Of a DNA stretch of 64,000 nucleotides, positions 60,181 to 64,000 are shown piece by piece. Where the stretch lies: the IMG/VR virus record IMGVR_UViG_3300036770_005504, positions 1-64,000 of that record. One strand, 5' to 3'. The stretch's first letter is position 1. Every line of letters begins with the position of its first letter. The notes below the pieces were generated by a model, which saw nothing but the letters and a program-made list of their open reading frames with translations, was not told where the DNA came from and did not search any database. The position numbers and the translations under genes are program-made. Source of the DNA: a virus.

Positions 60181-61014
60181 TTATTTTTCGTTGATGTAGT
60201 CGAGTCGACTATGTGTGTGTAAAAGTTTTTCTATATTGGAAACTTTGGTGTTTAACAATTTCCATTCATTGAGTAGTTTTTGTAGTTTAACATGATCGCC
60301 TGCACGAAATTCTGTCAATGCAGACTTTAAGTAAGGTAATACATTCGAAACCAAACTTTCAGTCAATGTATTCACACCTAGGCCCATGTCAATCAATTGT
60401 ATAGCTTGTTGTGTTAGTTTATCATTGTTGGCGGTCAGTGGATACATCTCTTTGACTAATTTTTGTTTTGCTGTTTGATCAAGTGTAGGCCAAAGATTTC
60501 TAATCTCTGTGGCCGATGTCATACCTGATCCAAATGTTTTGACAGGCAAATAGGCCATATAGGCGTGTCGAGTCATGGGATCAAGATGATTGCTATTGCT
60601 GTCATAATATGCCAAATAGTCACTGACAGGCTGTCCTTTACGTGGACCACGAGTTACCAATGGTAATCGCCCTTCTGCATCGCGTTCCGGTGGTAAAGGT
60701 GGTTTTCCTTGATCTTTCTCACTGCGAACAAATATTAAAGCAGTATTATCTTCTTGACCGTTGACAATTTGTGCAATTGCTGGATCCGCTGCGGAGAATT
60801 GTCTTTGCACTTGAATAAAATTTTTCTTAGGGACACCGGCTATTTGAGCCAAAGCCTGTTTGATTGCAAAAGGAAAAGGTCTTTTTTCTTGAACATCAGT
60901 GGCACCCACAATGACTTCAGCATCTGGAAATGCTGATTTTGCTGCTTGATATAATGCAGCATGTCCTGCATGAAATGGGTGAAATCCTCCGGAAATTAAA
61001 ACTATCTTGCGCAT
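60181..61014 (-). CDS. HxGH nucleotidyltransferase-like protein
   Basis: About 277 residues from MRKIVLISGG. The opening GGFHPFHAGHAALYQAA is the nucleotidyltransferase HxGH motif, VIVGATDVQEKRPFPF follows, and FGSGMTSATEIRNLW near 165 is the ISSTxIR-like loop. A C-terminal helical domain of about 80 residues is extra. The substrate could be a sugar or cofactor precursor. Confidence 0.78.
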   Translation of the reverse strand: MRKIVLISGGFHPFHAGHAALYQAAKSAFPDAEVIVGATDVQEKRPFPFAIKQALAQIAGVPKKNFIQVQRQFSAADPAIAQIVNGQEDNTALIFVRSEKDQGKPPLPPERDAEGRLPLVTRGPRKGQPVSDYLAYYDSNSNHLDPMTRHAYMAYLPVKTFGSGMTSATEIRNLWPTLDQTAKQKLVKEMYPLTANNDKLTQQAIQLIDMGLGVNTLTESLVSNVLPYLKSALTEFRAGDHVKLQKLLNEWKLLNTKVSNIEKLLHTHSRLDYINEK

Positions 61015-61018
61015 CAAT

Positions 61019-61026
61019 TATTTATC
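61019..61026 (-). promoter_or_regulatory. Late promoter (GATAAATA)
   Basis: Four bases before the ATG at 61014, so the transcript would be almost leaderless. Confidence 0.5.
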
Positions 61027-61040
61027 TATCATGAAAAATT

Positions 61041-61403
61041 TCAATATACCGCAGTGATAGAATCTATGTCGCCATCGGAAAAGTCTTGAATTCGAGCTCT
61101 TAGCCAGGTAAAATTTCCTGTCACATTAGATGAATATACACCTGACCATTGAGTGCTGAAATCAGCACCAAAACTGTCAACTTCGATCCAAGTGGCAGAG
61201 TTGGGGTCTTGATCCACAGTTGCTTCTATACTGATTCCACCAGTGAATCCATCGAATCTATAAAATATTGTCTGTAGACTGCCTCGACCTTGATAGTAAT
61301 TTGCTGCAGGCTGTGCATCTCCATAGAAATCCATACTGCTGCCATCATAATTACCTGATGGCACCCCGTATACTGTGAGAGGTAACAGCACCACTGTGGT
61401 CAT
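61041..61403 (-). CDS. Small phage structural-type protein
   Basis: 120 residues, beta-rich, with GGISIEATVDQDPNSATWIEV and TGNFTWLRARIQDFSDGDI. It looks like an immunoglobulin-like or baseplate/fibre-associated domain found in T4-like phages. ATGA overlap with the 57-residue gene upstream. Confidence 0.65.
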   Translation of the reverse strand: MTTVVLLPLTVYGVPSGNYDGSSMDFYGDAQPAANYYQGRGSLQTIFYRFDGFTGGISIEATVDQDPNSATWIEVDSFGADFSTQWSGVYSSNVTGNFTWLRARIQDFSDGDIDSITAVY

Positions 61404-61573
61404 GATTGATCTAAAATCTCAACTTCGACTACACACCCAATTCCAACTAATTGCTCAGTCAACTCCTGAATGGCGTCCACTAGCTCTGAACTAACTAGTT
61501 CCACTGGCTCACTGTTTGATTTAACCAGTTTACTGATTTTTACTGTGATAATTTGTTCGTGTATTTTGGCCAT
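61400..61573 (-). CDS. Small acidic phage protein (57 aa)
   Basis: 57 residues from MAKIHEQIITVKISKLVK; amphipathic, with a C-terminal VVEVEILDQS. The ATGA overlap with the next gene and an ATG with no competing ORF support it. Similar small proteins occur in T4-like phages as I recall. Confidence 0.7.
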   Translation of the reverse strand: MAKIHEQIITVKISKLVKSNSEPVELVSSELVDAIQELTEQLVGIGCVVEVEILDQS

Positions 61574-61577
61574 AATA

Positions 61578-62240
61578 TTATTTAGCTTTGATTTTGAATG
61601 TCTTTCTGACCAAATTTGGTATAATTAGATTTATCATCAAAATCTCCGAATCGGTGGTATGGTCAATAAAGTCACTTGAATGTATATATTTATGTTGTGT
61701 AACATCAGTTTCGTAGTTTAGTAACCAGTCTAATCTGGCATTGACTTTGATGTAATCTTTATTTTCTTGAATAAAATTTGTCAAAGTTTGATAGCCATTA
61801 TAGTTAATACGTTGGTTAGACAAATAAGATCTATATAAAAATTTGGGATTTTTTAAATAAACAAAATTTTTATCATAGACAACCATTGATTGTCTCACAA
61901 TGTGATATTGATTAGAGAAAAAATCAAGAGTCAACAGTTGATCAATATCGGACAAATTTGATGTATAAAAATATATTCCGTCATAATGAGTTGTAATCTT
62001 GAAATCTGTTTTGATATCAGTCAAATGACCACAACAGTGATGTAGATTATCGATTTGAATTTGATGTAACTTTCCGATCGCCCAATGATGATTGTTGCGG
62101 AATTCAATTAATTTGTTTATTTGTTCATGATTCAACGATTTTAAATAGATTGCACCTGGTAAAAACAACCAAATCGAGTAAAGATATTTTCCATAGAAAT
62201 ATGAATTTCTATTCTGTTGAATAATTTTGTAAGTGGTCAT
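61578..62240 (-). CDS. Hypothetical phage protein
   Basis: 220 residues, rich in Tyr, His and Ile; no motif recognised. It follows the AAA+ gene closely (2 bases), so it may be a partner. Confidence 0.6.
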   Translation of the reverse strand: MTTYKIIQQNRNSYFYGKYLYSIWLFLPGAIYLKSLNHEQINKLIEFRNNHHWAIGKLHQIQIDNLHHCCGHLTDIKTDFKITTHYDGIYFYTSNLSDIDQLLTLDFFSNQYHIVRQSMVVYDKNFVYLKNPKFLYRSYLSNQRINYNGYQTLTNFIQENKDYIKVNARLDWLLNYETDVTQHKYIHSSDFIDHTTDSEILMINLIIPNLVRKTFKIKAK

Positions 62241-62242
62241 TG

Positions 62243-64000
62243 TTAACTTTTTTTCTTGATTCGAATGGGTTTAGCAGAGATCACAGTTTGTTGATTTTTG
62301 ATATCAATGTTACATTGAGTATTCTCGAGATTTTCAAACAAAATTTTCCTTGCCAGTGGAATCTTGATCATTTCGTCGATTTTTCTCGACAGCTGACGAG
62401 CACCCATTCGATTGTCATAGCCATTTACTGCCAAATAGTTTAATGCAGATTCTGTGACATTGATTCGAATATTTTTGGACAAGAGACTTGTTTGCAGTTC
62501 GTTGATAAATTTTTCTACAATCTTTCTCACAGCCGACTGATCCAGCTTGTTGAATTTACAAATAACATCAATTCTGTTTCTTAGCTCAGGACGAAAAAAG
62601 TCTCGAACTGCTCGATCTTCACTACCGGTCTTTTCTAGATCAACAGAAAATCCAATATTGTTTTGCTCGTTGTCTTGACTGCCTAAATTACTGGTCATGA
62701 TGACAATACAATTTTTTAAATTGACTTTTTTGCCATTGTTGCCAGTCACAGTGCCTTCGTCTAAGATTTGCAATAAAATGTTACTGACATCCGGATGTGC
62801 CTTTTCAATTTCATCAAACAACAATACAGCATGAGGATGTCGATTAATATCACTGATTAATTTGCCACCGCCTACATTACCATCTTCAAAACCTACATAA
62901 CCCGGTGGTGCACCAATCAGTGAACTGACAGTGTGTTTTTCTTGAAATTCACTCATATCATATTTCAATAGTGTCATATCGAGATTATGTGCCAACAATT
63001 TGGCCAGTTCGGTTTTACCTGTGCCAGTGGGTCCTAAAAATAGATAACTAGCAATGGGTTTGTTGGTATTACTCAATCCCGAGAAACTGATATAAATTCT
63101 TTCCAAAACTTGATTGACAATAGAATCTTGACCATATAGTGACTGTCTAATGGAATTTTCTAAATTAGAAATTTTTTGACTGCTGGTATTTTGCAAATTC
63201 TCTAAGCCAATACCTGTGATTTTACTGATCTGTTGTTGAATCAGTGTTCGATCGATCCGGGCCGGGTTGGGTAAAATTCGTTGTCGAGCACAAGCCGAAT
63301 CTAATAGATCAATGCTTTTGTCAGGATTTTTCTTGTCTGTGATGTATCTATTTCCTAACTCCAGTGCTGCCGAAATCGCACTATTGTCAATGACAACATT
63401 ATGAAACTGTTCAAGACGAACACTGACTCCAATTAAAATTTGTTCGGTGGTAGTGAGATCAGGCTCGTCAATGGCTAACTTATGAAATCTACGCATCAAT
63501 GCACGATCTTTTTCAAAACTTTCGTAGAATTCCTCCCATGTGGTACTGGCAATTACTTTGAAATGACCTTTGGTGATTGCTGGTTTGATCATATTGGCAA
63601 AATCTAAACTACTACCACTGCCGGACCCAGCACCTTTCATGGTATGAGCTTCATCAATGAACAAGATACAATTTTTTTTGATTTCCAATGCCGAGATAAT
63701 CAATTTCAATTTTTCTTCAAAATCTCCCCTATATTTACTACCGGCCAAAATGTTACCAATTTCCAAACTCCAAACTTCATAACCTTTGAGAAATTCAGGA
63801 ACTTGTTGATCAATGATATCTTGTGCTAACCCTTCGATGATACTGGTTTTTCCTACACCTGGATCACCAACTAACAGAATATTGGATTTAAATTTTCTAG
63901 CCAATACTGTGATCATTTCGTCTAATTCATCTCGACGACCAATCATGGGTTCAAGTTTCTTTTCTTCTGCCAGTCGACTGAGATTAATACAGTATTCTTC
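62243..64000 (-). CDS. ClpA/ClpB-like AAA+ protein (start outside window)
   Basis: Two AAA+ modules. D1: PMIGRRDELDEMITVL, LLVGDPGVGKTSIIEGLAQ, ILFIDEAHTMKGAG. D2: YLFLGPTGTGKTELAKLLAH, SSLIGAPPGYVGFEDGN, LLFDEIEKAHPDVSNILLQI, TSNLGSQ, then the C-terminal GARQLSRKIDEM. No ClpB-type middle coiled coil is seen, so it is closer to ClpA/ClpC. A ClpP-binding loop is not evident (LIGAPPGY is the pore loop). The N-domain lies beyond position 64000. It may unfold proteins during infection or assembly. Confidence 0.9.
   Translation of the reverse strand, partial: EEYCINLSRLAEEKKLEPMIGRRDELDEMITVLARKFKSNILLVGDPGVGKTSIIEGLAQDIIDQQVPEFLKGYEVWSLEIGNILAGSKYRGDFEEKLKLIISALEIKKNCILFIDEAHTMKGAGSGSGSSLDFANMIKPAITKGHFKVIASTTWEEFYESFEKDRALMRRFHKLAIDEPDLTTTEQILIGVSVRLEQFHNVVIDNSAISAALELGNRYITDKKNPDKSIDLLDSACARQRILPNPARIDRTLIQQQISKITGIGLENLQNTSSQKISNLENSIRQSLYGQDSIVNQVLERIYISFSGLSNTNKPIASYLFLGPTGTGKTELAKLLAHNLDMTLLKYDMSEFQEKHTVSSLIGAPPGYVGFEDGNVGGGKLISDINRHPHAVLLFDEIEKAHPDVSNILLQILDEGTVTGNNGKKVNLKNCIVIMTSNLGSQDNEQNNIGFSVDLEKTGSEDRAVRDFFRPELRNRIDVICKFNKLDQSAVRKIVEKFINELQTSLLSKNIRINVTESALNYLAVNGYDNRMGARQLSRKIDEMIKIPLARKILFENLENTQCNIDIKNQQTVISAKPIRIKKKS

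Noticed and set aside
1-64000. Integrated prophage or plasmid instead of a lytic phage
   Set aside because: No integrase, attachment site, repressor, partition or replication-initiator gene is seen; T4-type polymerase, late promoters and gene style fit a lytic myovirus. The window is partial, so this is not final.

Overview
The window looks like part of the genome of a large T4-superfamily myovirus that infects a Gram-negative, probably betaproteobacterial and freshwater, host. Phage evidence: a T4-type family B DNA polymerase (45717-48389), a probable gp45-like sliding clamp, a RNase H/flap exonuclease, a DsbA-like protein, dCMP deaminase, MazG-like enzymes, several tRNAs, homing nucleases, many TATAAATA-type late promoters, and proteins with T4-style capsid-targeting N-termini. 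The host guess is inference. It rests on two Bug/TctC solute-binding proteins (a family expanded in Burkholderiales) and on an Azoarcus-type group I intron. The DNA is A+T rich, and the tRNAs read mostly A-ending codons.

Layout. 1-3.2 kb: the start of a peroxiredoxin, dCMP deaminase, a tRNA array (Arg-UCU, Gln-UUG, Leu-UAA and an intron-split Ile2-CAU) and a short TilS. 3.3-22.1 kb: a dense island of small enzymes on both strands: four asparagine-synthetase-like PP-loop proteins, seven putative 2-oxoglutarate/Fe(II)-type (DSBH) oxygenases, two methyltransferases, a PLP enzyme, a radical SAM enzyme, a fatty-acid desaturase, two possible GNAT proteins, a sulfotransferase-like protein, an APS-kinase/nucleotidyltransferase fusion and two exported solute-binding proteins. 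Three divergent intergenic regions and one plus-strand gene start in this island carry an inverted repeat built around late promoters. 22.1-25.1 kb: tRNAs Pro, Ser and Thr, a glycosyltransferase, a phosphoesterase, a RNase H-fold protein and an HNH nuclease. 25.2-29.6 kb: a repeat-rich late protein, a class II aldolase, an outer-membrane barrel-like protein, a GIY-YIG protein and small phage genes.

29.6-42.5 kb (minus strand): RNase H, two MazG-like proteins, and a 7-deazaguanine set (QueE, QueD, FolE, a YhhQ-type transporter, a DpdA-like transglycosylase) mixed with glycosyltransferases, a methyltransferase and a Bax-inhibitor-1-like membrane protein. No QueC is seen. 42.5-48.7 kb: a homing endonuclease, the clamp, a methyltransferase, the polymerase and a DsbA-like protein. 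48.7-59.2 kb: one late operon encoding a Dps-like ferritin and a set of probably head-packaged, injected proteins. Two of these are very large multidomain proteins with protease-like cut motifs between domains. 59.3-64 kb: a glycosyltransferase, a nucleotidyltransferase, small phage proteins and a ClpA/B-like AAA+ protein that runs off the window.

Genes probably work together in five ways: tRNAs plus TilS adjust decoding; the Que/Dpd set modifies phage DNA; the island makes or decorates an unknown compound, polymer or protein; the 49-59 kb operon loads proteins into the capsid; and late promoters that set the start codon at or near +1 time the late genes.
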